Assembly: GCF_000482245.1 (NCBI RefSeq)
Contig: NZ_AWNH01000005.1
Location: 1 to 64,000 of the forward strand
Direction of reading: 5' to 3'
DNA length: 64,000 nucleotides
Source: Leptolyngbya sp. Heron Island J
GTDB taxonomy: Bacteria > Cyanobacteriota > Cyanobacteriia > Phormidesmidales > Phormidesmidaceae
Shown: piece after piece, positions 54,031 to 63,944 of the stretch
Position numbering within the stretch: the stretch's first letter is position 1
Layout of the letters: every line of letters begins with the position of its first letter
Notes under the pieces: generated by a model
The model's input: only the letters and a program-made list of their open reading frames with translations
Told to the model about the DNA's origin: nothing
Database searches by the model: none
Translations under genes and position numbers: made by a program

Positions 54031-54831
54031 TTAGGCAAGTAATGGATAAAAGTGACCCACAGGCCCCTGGCCTTTGCCAATTCGGAGTGCGTACTCTAGG
54101 GCCTTAGTGACATAGTTTTTACCAAGGGTAGCGGCTTTTAGTGGGCTATGACCTAAGGCCAGGTTGGCTGCAATGGCTGCTGAGAAGGTACAGCCGGTAC
54201 CGTGAGTGTCATTGGTGTCGATGCAGCGGGTTGTTAGTTGGGTCAATGTGGTGCCGTCATACCAGACATCAACACCGCGTAGCTCATTCTCAAAACCACC
54301 CCCTTTGATGATGACGGCCTGAGCGCCTAGGCCATGGATTGCCTGAGCGGCGGTTTGCATATCTTCAGGGGTCTGGATGGATTGACCACTCAGAATTTCG
54401 GCTTCGTAGCGGTTGGGGGTGATGACGGTGGCGAGGGGAATAAGCTGCTTGAGAGCTGCGATCGCATCATCATCAATCAGCTGGGCACCTGTGCGCGATA
54501 CCATCACCGGATCAATCACACAGCCAACATTAGACAGCCCCTGAAGATAATCAGTCACGGCTGCGATAATCGGCTGATTGAGCAACATCCCCGTTTTTAG
54601 AGCCTGAATACCAATATCATTGACCACTGCCTCGATTTGAGCAATAACAGCCTCAGGTGCCAAGGCATCCACCCTCGACACACCTTGAGTATTTTGGGCC
54701 GTAATACAGGTCAGAGCACTGGTCCCATGGACAGCATGGAATGAAAACGTGCGCAAGTCGGCCTGAATACCAGCTCCGCCACCACTATCTGAACCAGCGA
54801 TGGTCAAAGCCACTGGTGGAGTATTAACCAT
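54031..54831 (-). CDS. thiD: Hydroxymethylpyrimidine/phosphomethylpyrimidine kinase
   Basis: 266 residues. ALTIAGSDSGGGAGIQADLR, GMLL, VIKGGG and DTHGTGCTFSAAIAANLA (ribokinase-fold closing with GTGC) identify ThiD. It phosphorylates HMP and then HMP-P to feed thiamine synthesis. It follows ftsZ by 13 bases on the same strand, so it is likely co-transcribed; this is unusual for thiamine genes and has no THI-box riboswitch nearby. Confidence 0.93.
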   Translation of the reverse strand: MVNTPPVALTIAGSDSGGGAGIQADLRTFSFHAVHGTSALTCITAQNTQGVSRVDALAPEAVIAQIEAVVNDIGIQALKTGMLLNQPIIAAVTDYLQGLSNVGCVIDPVMVSRTGAQLIDDDAIAALKQLIPLATVITPNRYEAEILSGQSIQTPEDMQTAAQAIHGLGAQAVIIKGGGFENELRGVDVWYDGTTLTQLTTRCIDTNDTHGTGCTFSAAIAANLALGHSPLKAATLGKNYVTKALEYALRIGKGQGPVGHFYPLLA

Positions 54832-54844
54832 AGAAAGCTAACGC

Positions 54845-56089
54845 CTATCGAGACTGACGCCGCCGCTGCAGGAAATCTGGAATATCCAGATCCGGTGCGA
54901 TGCTGGGTCGGTTACTTGGAATACTGGGCGGTAAATCAGACGGGGTTGCACTAATTGAAGATGGTCGCTTCAACGGTGCAATCCGCGATGGTGGAGCAAC
55001 CGTGGTCGCACTGCTACTACCAAATTCGGTACTCGCATTAAACCCAGTAGCAATCACAGTAATACGAACTTCACCCTGCATCCGTTCATCAATGACTGCC
55101 CCAAAAATAATGTTGGCATTGGGATCAACAGCCTCGTAGATAATCTCAGCCGCCGCATTGACCTCATGTAAGGTCATATCATTACCACCGGTAATGTTGA
55201 GAACAGCGCCGGTTGCTCCATCAATAGATGTTTCTAGCAACGGTGATGAGATTGCCGCGATGGCTGCTTCACGAGCGCGGGATTTACCAGACCCTACACC
55301 AATGCCCATCAGTGCCGATCCCGCATCGGCCATCACTGCCCGAACATCGGCAAAGTCGACATTGACCAGACCCGAAATAGTAATAATGTCGGAGATGCCT
55401 TGCACACCTTGACGCAAAATATCATCAGCAAACCGAAAGGCCTCTTGTACGGGGGTTTGCTCAGAAATTACCGATAGTAGTTTGTCGTTAGGAATAATAA
55501 TCAGCGTATCGACAGATTCTTGCAGGGCCATGATCCCCTCTTCTGACTGGGATGTACGTCGCCGACCTTCAAAGGTAAATGGCCGAGTGACAACGCCGAT
55601 GGTCAGTGCGCCTGCTTCTTTCGCGGCTTCTGCGACAACGGGAGCTGCACCAGTGCCAGTGCCGCCACCCATACCAGCGGTGATAAAGACTAGGTCTGCC
55701 CCCTCGATGGCCGTAGAAATTTCATCTCGCGATTCTTCAGCGGCTTTTTGGCCAATGGCAGGATTCCCGCCTGCACCCAAACCACGGGTAAGCTTTTGAC
55801 CCAACTGCAATGGATTGGCGTCAGTTGCCTTAGTTAAGGCTTGAGCATCGGTGTTTAAGGCCCAAAACTCAATACCGGCCACACCACTATCGATCATGCG
55901 ACTGACCGCGTTACAGCCGCCACCGCCGACGCCGACGACTTTAATCCTCGCCATACTCCCTGGCACAATATCACTCCCCATAGCCGTGCTACTCAACGAA
56001 GATTCATTACGATGATTATTATTCATATCAGACATGTTGAGGCCCAAGCCCGAATTTCCGTGAGAGTTTTGTGAGGATAAGTTAGACAT
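54845..56089 (-). CDS. ftsZ: Cell division protein FtsZ
   Basis: 414 residues. Tubulin signature [28 protein letters not shown], and T7 loop [19 protein letters not shown]. Flexible C-terminal linker ([17 protein letters not shown]) followed by the conserved [11 protein letters not shown] peptide that binds membrane anchors. It polymerises into the Z ring. Longer N-terminus ([20 protein letters not shown]) than E. coli, as usual for cyanobacteria. FtsQ lies upstream about 460 bases away. Confidence 0.97.
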   Translation of the reverse strand: MSNLSSQNSHGNSGLGLNMSDMNNNHRNESSLSSTAMGSDIVPGSMARIKVVGVGGGGCNAVSRMIDSGVAGIEFWALNTDAQALTKATDANPLQLGQKLTRGLGAGGNPAIGQKAAEESRDEISTAIEGADLVFITAGMGGGTGTGAAPVVAEAAKEAGALTIGVVTRPFTFEGRRRTSQSEEGIMALQESVDTLIIIPNDKLLSVISEQTPVQEAFRFADDILRQGVQGISDIITISGLVNVDFADVRAVMADAGSALMGIGVGSGKSRAREAAIAAISSPLLETSIDGATGAVLNITGGNDMTLHEVNAAAEIIYEAVDPNANIIFGAVIDERMQGEVRITVIATGFNASTEFGSSSATTVAPPSRIAPLKRPSSISATPSDLPPSIPSNRPSIAPDLDIPDFLQRRRQSR

Positions 56090-56549
56090 AGGGCGAATGT
56101 AATACGAGAAATCAGCTAGCTATTGACCTAATCAGTCACAGAACACACGTGACTGCCATAATAAAAGTAAGAACTAACTATATAGCAATTACAAACTCAG
56201 CAGGGCAGCTCTCTGTCAATTGAAGACGCAGGGTCATTCAAACTATACAGAGAAAGCTTGAAGTACGCCCCCTCACAGCTTCACAGAGATTTTGAAGATT
56301 GATTTCGAACACTACGGGTCATGTTCTAGTCAACTATACGGGAACTTGCTTTAAAAACCAACTGACCCTACCAATTAATTCAAGAATTTCAGTAGGTAAG
56401 AACTTACGTCAAAAAAATGTGGGCTAAATGTTTGGATGAGAAATAAAAGATAGCCGTTATAACTAACAATTGAATGTCAGTATTTAGGTTTGGAGATCAT
56501 TGTATAAGAGCATGTTTGGCGATATTAGGTAGTGTTACTCTCGACTTAC
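56090..56549. other. Intergenic region upstream of ftsZ
   Basis: 460 bases between ftsQ end and ftsZ start. Probably the ftsZ promoter. No RNA gene recognised. Confidence 0.4.
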
Positions 56550-57389
56550 TTAGGGGTCTGGAGTGTTAGTTGCTTGTAATATTTCTAAGGTGGGATTGTC
56601 GGGATTTCGCAGGTCAATGAAGGCAATTTCTTCAATATCCATTTTGGCGTTCAAATTTCGTATTCGATCCAGTGCGGTTAACTGTTTAGAAAAATTTGGT
56701 CCATAGGGGCCTACATGCACAGTGCCAAGTTCGGTGTGCAGGATCAAGTTGGCCGGATCGCGCCAATCAAGGCGAACAATAGCAACTGGATTGGTTTGTA
56801 ACATTTGATAGATGGTGGGCCAGTCTTTTTGATAAGCGGGTCGCATGCCTTGCACCTGGAGTTTGGGTTCCTGGGAGCCGAGTTGAGTGAAGCTGCTGTA
56901 GGGCATCCAATAGCCCTGGGCATCTAATAGCCCTAACTGAGAAAAGCTTTGGGGATCGTCATCTAAAGACTTGATGGCAACGTCGGTGTTGGGGAGCGAG
57001 ATCGCAACGGGAGTTCGTTCTTGAATGCGAACATTGAGCCCCGGTGGTAACAGGCGTCGCCTCACAATTGCATTAGCAATGGGGCCTGCTGCAATCAAAT
57101 TATTTTCCAAATCCAGGGGGCGCACCTTGAGCAGGGATTGGGGATAGTCAATCGCCATTAGCTCATGAACCTCCTCATCCGGCATTAGCCGATTCCCACT
57201 GAGGCTAATCTGTCCAACAGACTGAATCTGCCAGCGGTTGGAAGTTGCCAAACTCAGACAGCCTACAGTAAGCCCCACCATGGCTGTTTGCCGCCATAGC
57301 TGCTGCCAGAAAAGCTGATGACGTCTGCGTTTAAGACCTTTTCGTCGCGCTTTGAGGCTTTCTTGGGAGAATTCAGTAATATCTGGCAT
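56550..57389 (-). CDS. ftsQ: Cell division protein FtsQ/DivIB
   Basis: 279 residues. Basic cytoplasmic tail (ESLKARRKGLKRRRHQLFWQ), one membrane helix (about 34-50), POTRA domain (ISLSGNRLMPDEEVHELMAI) and a beta domain ending in LDRIRNLNAKMDIEEIAFID, then LRNPDNP. The POTRA domain recruits FtsB/L and FtsI to the divisome. It is on the same strand as ftsZ. Confidence 0.93.
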   Translation of the reverse strand: MPDITEFSQESLKARRKGLKRRRHQLFWQQLWRQTAMVGLTVGCLSLATSNRWQIQSVGQISLSGNRLMPDEEVHELMAIDYPQSLLKVRPLDLENNLIAAGPIANAIVRRRLLPPGLNVRIQERTPVAISLPNTDVAIKSLDDDPQSFSQLGLLDAQGYWMPYSSFTQLGSQEPKLQVQGMRPAYQKDWPTIYQMLQTNPVAIVRLDWRDPANLILHTELGTVHVGPYGPNFSKQLTALDRIRNLNAKMDIEEIAFIDLRNPDNPTLEILQATNTPDP

Positions 57390-57723
57390 GGGAACAAGGA
57401 GAAATGAATGTAAGGAGTGCCAGGGGGAACTTAAACGGACAGGGAAGATAAACTGGGGGCTGTTTGATTGGGGAAACTAACGTTGTCTGAGAATGCTGAA
57501 GAGTATATTCAAGCATCCAGAACTTGCCAATAGGGCCTTATTCTGACACTTCTTTGAAAAAAAGTATTGTCCCGGATGATCTGCTGATCAGGACAGGGTT
57601 GGTAAATCATCGGTTTCGAGTTGATCACCTTGACTGAGACCTGATGCAGACAAACGGGAGCCAATGGCAGCTTCAGCACTTACACCCGATGCGGTCTGCT
57701 GGCTCTAGCTGGTTTTTGATCAC
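57390..57723. other. Non-coding stretch
   Basis: 334 bases between the hypothetical gene at 57724 and ftsQ. No feature recognised. Confidence 0.4.
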
Positions 57724-58155
57724 TTAGGATACGTTGTCAGTGGTTGCCAATGCCTGTACCAAAAAAGAGTGCCACTGTTTTGCCAGGTCTGTGTCGGTAA
57801 ATGGAATCTGGGGGGTATTACCGTTTTCCAAATTCAATTTGAGGACGGCTTCACTTTTTTTGGCGGTGTCCGTCACTGTTTGGGTAAATGTGTCGTCGCC
57901 TTTGGTTAATAAATCTATAGTGCAAATTTGATCGAGTTGAGCTGTCTGTAGTTCAACGACACCTTTGCGAGTCGGTAGTCCCCAGGTAAGGGTGCGGTCT
58001 TTTTGGCCGAGAGCAGCGTAGATGTCGTACTTCGCTCGCTCAAATTGAGTAGCCCACTGTTGGTAGGTTTCTAATTTTTGGTATTCGTTCCAACCCGCCC
58101 AGGTGATCCAGAAAAAGAAAACCAGCAGGGGGAGCCAAAGTAAGCCGTGAATCAT
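57724..58155 (-). CDS. Single-span membrane protein, unknown
   Basis: 143 residues. One hydrophobic N-terminal segment (LLWLPLLVFFFWITWAGWNE, residues 5-20) and a soluble domain (WGLPTRKGVVELQTAQLDQI, then LNLENGNTPQIPFTDTDLA). Conserved in cyanobacteria, perhaps with photosynthetic membranes; no motif recognised. It is divergent from psaK. Confidence 0.75.
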   Translation of the reverse strand: MIHGLLWLPLLVFFFWITWAGWNEYQKLETYQQWATQFERAKYDIYAALGQKDRTLTWGLPTRKGVVELQTAQLDQICTIDLLTKGDDTFTQTVTDTAKKSEAVLKLNLENGNTPQIPFTDTDLAKQWHSFLVQALATTDNVS

Positions 58156-58317
58156 AGGTCATGTAGCTAGGTATTTATGCTCCCATTGTAAATTCTTGCA
58201 ACGAGGCGGTCGTGAATCTTTCGCATTGATGAAAGATGATGTCAAGGTTTGTACTTAGTTTGCGCTAAGTCAGCCTACAGCTTTCAAAACCTATTATTTC
58301 TGAGAGGAGACGGTAAA

Positions 58318-58581
58318 TTGCTTTACTTACCTTCTTTATTGGCGGTTACTCCTAGCACCGTTGCATGGAGCCCCAAAGTTGGTCTTGTGATGATTATTTG
58401 CAATGTGATTGCGATCGCAATCGGCAACTACGGTATCAAGCACAAGAACGTTGGTCTGGGTCTACCTTCCCCCGAGTTCTTTGGCGGTATGGGCCACGGT
58501 GCCATGCTAGCGTGCACTAGCCTAGGTCACGTTATCGGTATAGGTGCCATTCTTGGCCTGTCCACCATCGGTGTTCTCTAG
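58318..58581 (+). CDS. psaK: Photosystem I subunit PsaK
   Basis: 87 residues from TTG 58318, chosen because GAGGAG stands 7-9 bases upstream, and PsaK N-termini are short. Two membrane helices (about 16-33 and 60-82) with the loop NYGIKHKNVGLGLPSPEFFG, the PsaK pattern, and SLGHVIGIGAILGL. PsaK sits at the periphery of PSI and helps trimer-antenna contacts and state transitions. It is followed by two terminators. Confidence 0.94.
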   Translation: MLYLPSLLAVTPSTVAWSPKVGLVMIICNVIAIAIGNYGIKHKNVGLGLPSPEFFGGMGHGAMLACTSLGHVIGIGAILGLSTIGVL

Positions 58582-58601
58582 GGCTAACTAAAAAGCTTGA
58601 T

Positions 58602-58638
58602 CAGGCTATTGACCTCCTCTGGTCAGATAGCCTGTTTT
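58602..58638 (+). terminator. Terminator after psaK
   Basis: CAGGCTATTGACC, 6-base loop, GGTCAGATAGCCTG, then TTTTC. Long stem with one mismatch, 20 bases after the psaK stop. Confidence 0.9.
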
Positions 58639-58687
58639 CAGGCATCTTCAGATAACATTTCACTCTTTAAAATCCATCATATATAGG

Positions 58688-58717
58688 AGCTGGCAGGGGT
58701 AACCGCCAGCTTTTTTA
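58688..58717 (+). terminator. Second terminator downstream of psaK
   Basis: AGCTGGC, loop, GCCAGCT, then TTTTTTA. May end a read-through psaK transcript or a small RNA between 58640 and 58687. Confidence 0.8.
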
Positions 58718-58812
58718 TTTATTGGGTAGCCCATGTAGTCAGCACTCAGGGGATCACAAGTTTGATGCAGCCTGTGATCCAGGGCTGCTTGCTTGATGTT
58801 GATTTGAGCGAT

Positions 58813-59118
58813 CTAACCAATTACTGCCTGGAGGCGTTTGCGAAACTCCCCTTTCGGATGCCCCCCTTTAACCTCGCCTAAAACCGCGAATTCCCCTTCA
58901 GGATTTTCACAAATAATATAGGTGGGCCATCCCATATCAGCTTTATCAGGATATTGCGTCAGCAGGATTTGGCGATATTTGCGATAAGTGGCTGTGTCCT
59001 GCATTTTGATATCCACAAAATCCAAACCTAGCTCAGCTGAGACCTTCGCGTCATAAAACGACATTTTGTGGCAAATACCGCAGTCTTCGGAGGAGAACTT
59101 TAAAACAGCTTTAGACAT
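58813..59118 (-). CDS. Thioredoxin-fold protein with CxxC
   Basis: 101 residues. FSSEDCGICHKMSFYDAKVS carries the CxxC (CGIC) and the cis-Pro loop reads MGWPTYIIC. No signal peptide, so cytoplasmic. It is close to thioredoxin-like proteins annotated as thiol-disulfide isomerase-like in cyanobacteria. Substrate unknown. Confidence 0.88.
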   Translation of the reverse strand: MSKAVLKFSSEDCGICHKMSFYDAKVSAELGLDFVDIKMQDTATYRKYRQILLTQYPDKADMGWPTYIICENPEGEFAVLGEVKGGHPKGEFRKRLQAVIG

Positions 59119-59166
59119 GAGGGGTTTCTAGAGACTGATGTTGTATGTCACGTCACTACCCTCATT

Positions 59167-61497
59167 CTAAAACTGTGCTGTCTCTTTCTGGCGCATAAAC
59201 TGCCCTAAGACTGTTAATACTGGGCAGGGATCAGCCTCCTGCAGATTCTCAGGATTACTCCAGGCAAAGGGGGCTTGTTTGGCTGCACTCATCCAGAGCA
59301 GGCGTTTGGCTCGGGTCATCGCAACGTAGAGCAAGCGAAATTCTTCGGCTTGTTTGAGTTGGTTGGCACGTTGCCAGGCGGTAGGAATGTCGGGAATGGT
59401 TGGCTTGCTATGAACGTAGGCCCGGATTTGGGCTCGGGCGACATCGGGTAGGGAAAGGTGGCCTAGAAATTCGCCCTGGGGTGGCACCCAAGATTCGCCG
59501 GGGATCATTTTGGCGTGCAGAAATGGTAGAAAAACGGCATCCCAATCTAGACCTTTGGCTTTGTGCATAGTGATAATGGTGAGCTGGCCCGGTCGGGTGT
59601 ATCGGGCCTCGGTGTCTTCGGCTTCGATGGCGTCAAAGCGTTCAGAGCTGACAATTTCTTGCAATGCGCCGATCATGGCACTAAGGCTGCTGTCTTCCGA
59701 CGTTTGTTGGCTAATGCGAGCAGCCAGCTTGTCGGCGGTGGCCAGTTCGCTTTGGTTGTAGTTGAGGGTGGTGCCTAGAAACGGAATCAGGTGATACGGC
59801 GGCAGGTCAAAGCGAGCACGCAACAGGCTAGTGCAATAATGACGCGCACTCAAGGCGGCTTCAGTGGTGAGAGGGGGATCAAGGGGGCCAGGGTAGAGGA
59901 ATTGTTCAGGATTGGTGGTCAGAGGGTTAAGGTCTTGGGTGGGAATACGCTGGCGGTCTACCAGGACGCGGAGGGCTGCTTTGAGATAGTCGGGAGAATG
60001 GGGCCGTTCGATCAACTGCAGCAGTTGCAGCATTTCAAGGGGAACTTGGGTGTTGCGATCGCGACTACCCACATCATAAATTTTCAGCCCAGTCGTTTCG
60101 ACAAAATCAAATCCTAGCTGTTCAGGATCTTCCAGCAGTTCTCGAATAAATCGACCCTGTCGATTTTCTCGCACCAATATTGCCAGGGTAGGCGGTTTGG
60201 AGTTGACTTCTGGAGTATCTTTCTCGTCTGTCCAAGCATCAATGAGCGCCTTGACCCGTTGTGCAATTTTCTGGACGGAGGCGTTAATGTCAGCTGGTTT
60301 TATCAGCTCTACCCCCTGACCCAGGGGCACAGGATTGGCATCCGGTTGCGGATCATCGGGTGGCACGGGCATGATCGCCTGCGCTCGAAAGGGTGGTTCT
60401 GCACGGGGGAACTGCTGGTTGACCCACTGCAGCACAAAATTAGCTGCATCCATAATTTTGGGACTGCTGCGACCAGCCTGGGCGATAGTGGCTAGACGCT
60501 CAGGTCGGTTAGCGTCGCAGAATTGGTTAAAGAAGACGGGGTCGGCAGGAGTAAAGGTAGAGTTGATCGCCTGGTTGGGGTCACCAACGCGGACGAGATT
60601 GGGGGAGGCTGGATTTTTAATTGACTCATGGTCAGAATCTGGTGCTGCTGCCAACTTCTCCAATAACCTTGTTTGCAAAGGCGATGAATCCTGTGCTTCA
60701 TCCTCAAAGACAGCAAAGAATTGGCTTTGCCACCGACGGCAGATATCTGGATCGTCTAAGGTCTTCAGCGCCGCCAAAATCATGTCATCGTAGTCGATCA
60801 GCCCGCGCTGACTGAGCAGAGTTTGGTACTGCTGGTAGAGTCCGGCAGCAACATCTAAAAGTTGATAAACATTAGGCGGTGCCTGCTGGCCAATGTGTTG
60901 CAGGTCAGTCGGCTGTAATCCTGAACTTTTGGCTTCATGGATAGCGGTATAGGCCAGCTCCGGTAATACTTCAGTCCGCAGCACGGACTGTCGCCTGAGA
61001 CGTTCGGTTTCTTCGCCGTCAAAGCTTTGACCTTCCACGAGGCGCTGATAAGGTTCTGGTGCTTCATGAATCCAGGCTTCTACAGCCGTGCGGATGAGAC
61101 GATTGCTCTGGTTAGGCGAAACCAGGGTGGTGGTTTCAAGGTTGATACCGGAAATTTCGGGGTTATGGGTGGCAATGTTGAGGGCTAACCCGTGCAGTGT
61201 CTGAACGATAAAGCTGTTGTAGGGGAGTTTGAGGGTTTTGAGATGGTGGCGGACTTTCGCCTTCAAATTGGCTGCTGCTGAACGGGTGAAGGTGACTAGA
61301 ATTAGCTGTTTGCGGGCATGGAGTTGGAAATGGGAAATTGCGATCGCAGCCCCAGCCGCCATACCTGTAGACTTACCCGACCCCGGTACCGCTGATACAG
61401 CCAGCGGTCCACCACGCCAGTCAGCCAGACGACGTTGGCCAGGGCGCAGGCTATTGCGCAGTTGCTGAAGTTGTACGTTGCGATCGGATACGGTCAT
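59167..61497 (-). CDS. UvrD/Rep-family (SF1) helicase
   Basis: 776 residues. Motif I AVPGSGKSTGMAAG, motif Ia HGLALNIATHNP, motif II FAVFEDEAQDSSPLQ, motif IV-VI region GQLTIITMHKAKGLDWDAVF and FRLLYVAMTRAKRLLW. It unwinds DNA for repair or replication restart. Cyanobacteria have several; no specific name is assigned. It is a single gene. Confidence 0.92.
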   Translation of the reverse strand: MTVSDRNVQLQQLRNSLRPGQRRLADWRGGPLAVSAVPGSGKSTGMAAGAAIAISHFQLHARKQLILVTFTRSAAANLKAKVRHHLKTLKLPYNSFIVQTLHGLALNIATHNPEISGINLETTTLVSPNQSNRLIRTAVEAWIHEAPEPYQRLVEGQSFDGEETERLRRQSVLRTEVLPELAYTAIHEAKSSGLQPTDLQHIGQQAPPNVYQLLDVAAGLYQQYQTLLSQRGLIDYDDMILAALKTLDDPDICRRWQSQFFAVFEDEAQDSSPLQTRLLEKLAAAPDSDHESIKNPASPNLVRVGDPNQAINSTFTPADPVFFNQFCDANRPERLATIAQAGRSSPKIMDAANFVLQWVNQQFPRAEPPFRAQAIMPVPPDDPQPDANPVPLGQGVELIKPADINASVQKIAQRVKALIDAWTDEKDTPEVNSKPPTLAILVRENRQGRFIRELLEDPEQLGFDFVETTGLKIYDVGSRDRNTQVPLEMLQLLQLIERPHSPDYLKAALRVLVDRQRIPTQDLNPLTTNPEQFLYPGPLDPPLTTEAALSARHYCTSLLRARFDLPPYHLIPFLGTTLNYNQSELATADKLAARISQQTSEDSSLSAMIGALQEIVSSERFDAIEAEDTEARYTRPGQLTIITMHKAKGLDWDAVFLPFLHAKMIPGESWVPPQGEFLGHLSLPDVARAQIRAYVHSKPTIPDIPTAWQRANQLKQAEEFRLLYVAMTRAKRLLWMSAAKQAPFAWSNPENLQEADPCPVLTVLGQFMRQKETAQF

Positions 61498-61645
61498 CAG
61501 AGCAGTAGAAAACTCTCAGCCATAGGGTACTGCACAAAACCCTATCAAGGCTGAAACTCGACGTTTTCCTCTATAAACCCTCTACAGTTCTGGGCATAAA
61601 CCAGATAACGTCGAGAATTCCGTAAAAAACGGTCTGCCTTCTACA

Positions 61646-61843
61646 ATGATCTCTAGATGCTTTCAGGTACTGCCTATGATGAACCTTTCTGAACGAATGA
61701 TCGCAATCTTGGGCAGTGTCATGTTTGGGATTGGTTTGTTGTTTACAGCGATTAGCCTGATTCCCAATCGTGAGGTATCTGGGGTGGCGGCACTGCTGAT
61801 GGGTGGTGGCGTAGGTCTGATTACGATGGCAGCCAGGGAGTAA
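61646..61843 (+). CDS. Small membrane protein
   Basis: 65 residues (or 55 from MMNLSERMIAILG). Two hydrophobic segments (about 22-38 and 45-60: GSVMFGIGLLFTAISLI; AALLMGGGVGLITMAA). No family recognised. It is 4 bases before the next small gene. Confidence 0.6.
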   Translation: MISRCFQVLPMMNLSERMIAILGSVMFGIGLLFTAISLIPNREVSGVAALLMGGGVGLITMAARE

Positions 61844-61847
61844 ATCT

Positions 61848-62117
61848 ATGAATGGTAAGCAGTTAAAACGTCGAGAACCGACGATGCAAAAGTCATCTAT
61901 TCAGACACAATATGCTGATGGTAGACGATATACTCTCGGCAAAGGCATTGGTCTTTGTCTCATAGCATTTGTGTTGATTGTTGCAGCGAGTAACAATTCT
62001 GGCCGGTTGATCGGCTCGTCAGAACCATTGATAGATTCTCATCCAGGACAATTCGCAGCCTATTTCTTTGCTGGGTTTGCAGGCATCTGCGGCTTGGATT
62101 TGATTCGGAGAAGTTAA
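61848..62117 (+). CDS. Small membrane protein
   Basis: 89 residues: basic N-terminus, one strong segment (GIGLCLIAFVLIVAASNN) and a second (FAAYFFAGFAGICGLDL). Adjacent to the previous gene, so they are probably a two-gene unit. Unknown function. Confidence 0.55.
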   Translation: MNGKQLKRREPTMQKSSIQTQYADGRRYTLGKGIGLCLIAFVLIVAASNNSGRLIGSSEPLIDSHPGQFAAYFFAGFAGICGLDLIRRS

Positions 62118-62464
62118 GCCTAGGAGCTTATTGATGGCAACAATTATCTCAACACATTTGCCATTGAAGATACCTCGTAGGTTGGTGTTGAGGTACGAAA
62201 CCCAACATGCAAATAGGCACCCCCTACCAATGGATTGGCATCCACCGTATTCGTGAGAGAATTTTGGAGTGTCGTCAGAAAAATAAATATTGGCAATACT
62301 GTCGAAGTTCAACGGCTCCATAGGTTGACAACGTTGGGTTTTACTAGAGGAGAAATGTCGGCAATAGACATAAGTCTAAGGCAGCTCAACGCCAGCCTAC
62401 GTTGTGACGGCAGGAGCTACCTTGAATTGTTTCGTTAAAATGAGCTTGATTTAGCTGATCGCTC
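62118..62464. repeat. Intergenic region with cyanobacterial palindromic repeat
   Basis: 347 bases. GTTGGTGTT...AAACCCAAC at 62181-62206 forms a stem of the widespread GGTTGGGTT/AACCCAAC type, and GTTGGGTTTTAC at 62333-62344 is inverted to it. Probably a decayed MITE. Not coding. Confidence 0.4.
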
Positions 62465-62524
62465 TTGTGGGGTGGAGTATGCTTGGAATATGTCATTGAG
62501 TATGGCAAAGCCGTGCAGTCCGTT

Positions 62525-63130
62525 ATGACCTATACGCCCACTCAAATCCTAACCTTCGATGGCTTTATTGAACAATACAGCGCAGACTCTCGTTATGAGC
62601 TAGCTGATGGGGAGCTGATTGATATGGAGCCGACTGGTCCTCATGAAACGGTGGCGGGCAAGCTGACCAGCAAGCTGAATATTGAGATTGACAAACAACA
62701 GCTTCCCTGGGTGATACCCACACGTGCTATTTTGCGACCGTTTGCAAATGTTGCGACGGCGCGTCGTCCGGATGTAATTGTTTTAGATGAGCTGGCTCTG
62801 TCTCAGGAGTCACTTTGGCAGAGAGAGCCAGTGATAACGTTAGCGACTTCTGTGAAGTTGGTGGTTGAGGTAGTCAGTACCAATTGGGAAACAGATTATG
62901 CCCGTAAGGTAGAAGAGTATTCTCTCTTTGGTATTGCGGAATATTGGATCGTGGATTATCTTGGCTTAGGTGGAATTGCGTTCATTGGTCGACCTAAACA
63001 ACCTACGATTACGGTTTGTGAGTTGGTAGGTGATGAGTATCAGCAACAACAGTTTCGGTTAGGAGAGAAAATTGTCTCACGCATGTTTCCAGAGCTAATA
63101 ATGCGACTAGATGATGTTTTACCCCGCTGA
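62525..63130 (+). CDS. Uma2-family (DUF820) PD-(D/E)XK nuclease-like protein
   Basis: 201 residues from MTYTPTQIL; an upstream GTG/ATG frame from 62465 adds 20 doubtful residues. ADGELIDMEPTGPHETVAGK, RRPDVIVLDELALS, and KLVVEVVSTNWETDYARKVE, EYSLFGIAEYWIVD are the DUF820 hallmarks, including the D and E-K nuclease-like residues. These proteins are abundant in cyanobacteria and may be inactive nucleases linked to mobile elements or defence; the role is unproven. Confidence 0.9.
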   Translation: MTYTPTQILTFDGFIEQYSADSRYELADGELIDMEPTGPHETVAGKLTSKLNIEIDKQQLPWVIPTRAILRPFANVATARRPDVIVLDELALSQESLWQREPVITLATSVKLVVEVVSTNWETDYARKVEEYSLFGIAEYWIVDYLGLGGIAFIGRPKQPTITVCELVGDEYQQQQFRLGEKIVSRMFPELIMRLDDVLPR

Positions 63131-63348
63131 TTTCTAGGGCGATTGCTTGCAGAACATCGGACTGTGAACCAGGCATATGTTTATCATCTGGTAACAATGT
63201 TGTCGTATTCGGCATACGAAAATGACATACCCATCAAGGCTTACTCTGAGCTAGATCTGGAAGTAGGAATATGGTGGGCAACTCTGGTGCAACCGCTATG
63301 GTGATTTTCTAGACTGACTGTTTGCCCACCATGCTGGAGTAAGTAAAC

Positions 63349-63606
63349 TTACAGTCGCCTTACCAACATGCTGATCACCTCATCAGGCAGGGGTCTCAAT
63401 ATCAGTCGGTTTTCGGGCACTTCGATCAGCGGGCTCCACTGGCTGGTTTCTGTATACCGCAGATTGTGCAGTAGATGAATGGTCTGACGGATGTGGCTGG
63501 GGTGGCCAAGCAAAATATGACGGATGGAACCGCCGGTCGGTAGACTGCTGGAAAAGTCGGCAGGCAGACCGGGCGGCACCTCAGGTGCCTGATTTGAGAA
63601 AGTCAT
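63349..63606 (-). CDS. Small conserved cyanobacterial protein
   Basis: 85 residues: proline-rich start (NQAPEVPPGLPADFSSSLPT) then HILLGHPSHIRQTIHLLHNL and LIEVPENRLILRPLPDEVIS. Small proteins of this pattern with H-HIRQTI and L-RPLP occur in cyanobacteria near photosynthetic genes. No function inferred. Confidence 0.65.
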   Translation of the reverse strand: MTFSNQAPEVPPGLPADFSSSLPTGGSIRHILLGHPSHIRQTIHLLHNLRYTETSQWSPLIEVPENRLILRPLPDEVISMLVRRL

Positions 63607-63944
63607 AGGGGCGTTTTCCTTTGGTTTTTACTGCGAAACGACAGGGAGGAAAGCCCCCAAAAAGTTAGCCACCCTGCAACTAAAATCAGGGTGGCTGTAA
63701 AATGCTCACAGCTCACCAACTGCTAGTTCCAGTTGGAAGGGTTAGCGGGGTGGCAGTGTTGGCGCACTACCATCTCGCGCAGCTAAATTTTTGGGTGCAG
63801 AAAGACAGCTGTTATCAGTTGCCTATTGTGTAGGCTATCAGGCACAGATTGTTGAGTCAAGCAGGTCCTGACAAGACTGCCATATCCATATACATTGCTA
63901 AACTTCAGCATCAATCCAAGGTTAGCAATGTATATGGTCATTTG
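63607..63944. other. Intergenic region with long hairpin
   Basis: 338 bases. CCATATACATTGCTAAAC (63886-63903), loop, GTTAGCAATGTATATGG (63921-63937): a 17-bp stem with one bulge. It lies just downstream of the minus-strand gene at the window edge and could be its terminator, although no clear T-run follows. Confidence 0.6.

Noticed and set aside
54832-54844. THI-box riboswitch before thiD
   Set aside because: Only 13 bases separate ftsZ and thiD, too few for a TPP riboswitch.
60335-60793. 152-residue frame opposite the helicase
   Set aside because: Shadow frame with no motif; the helicase on the other strand has all SF1 motifs.
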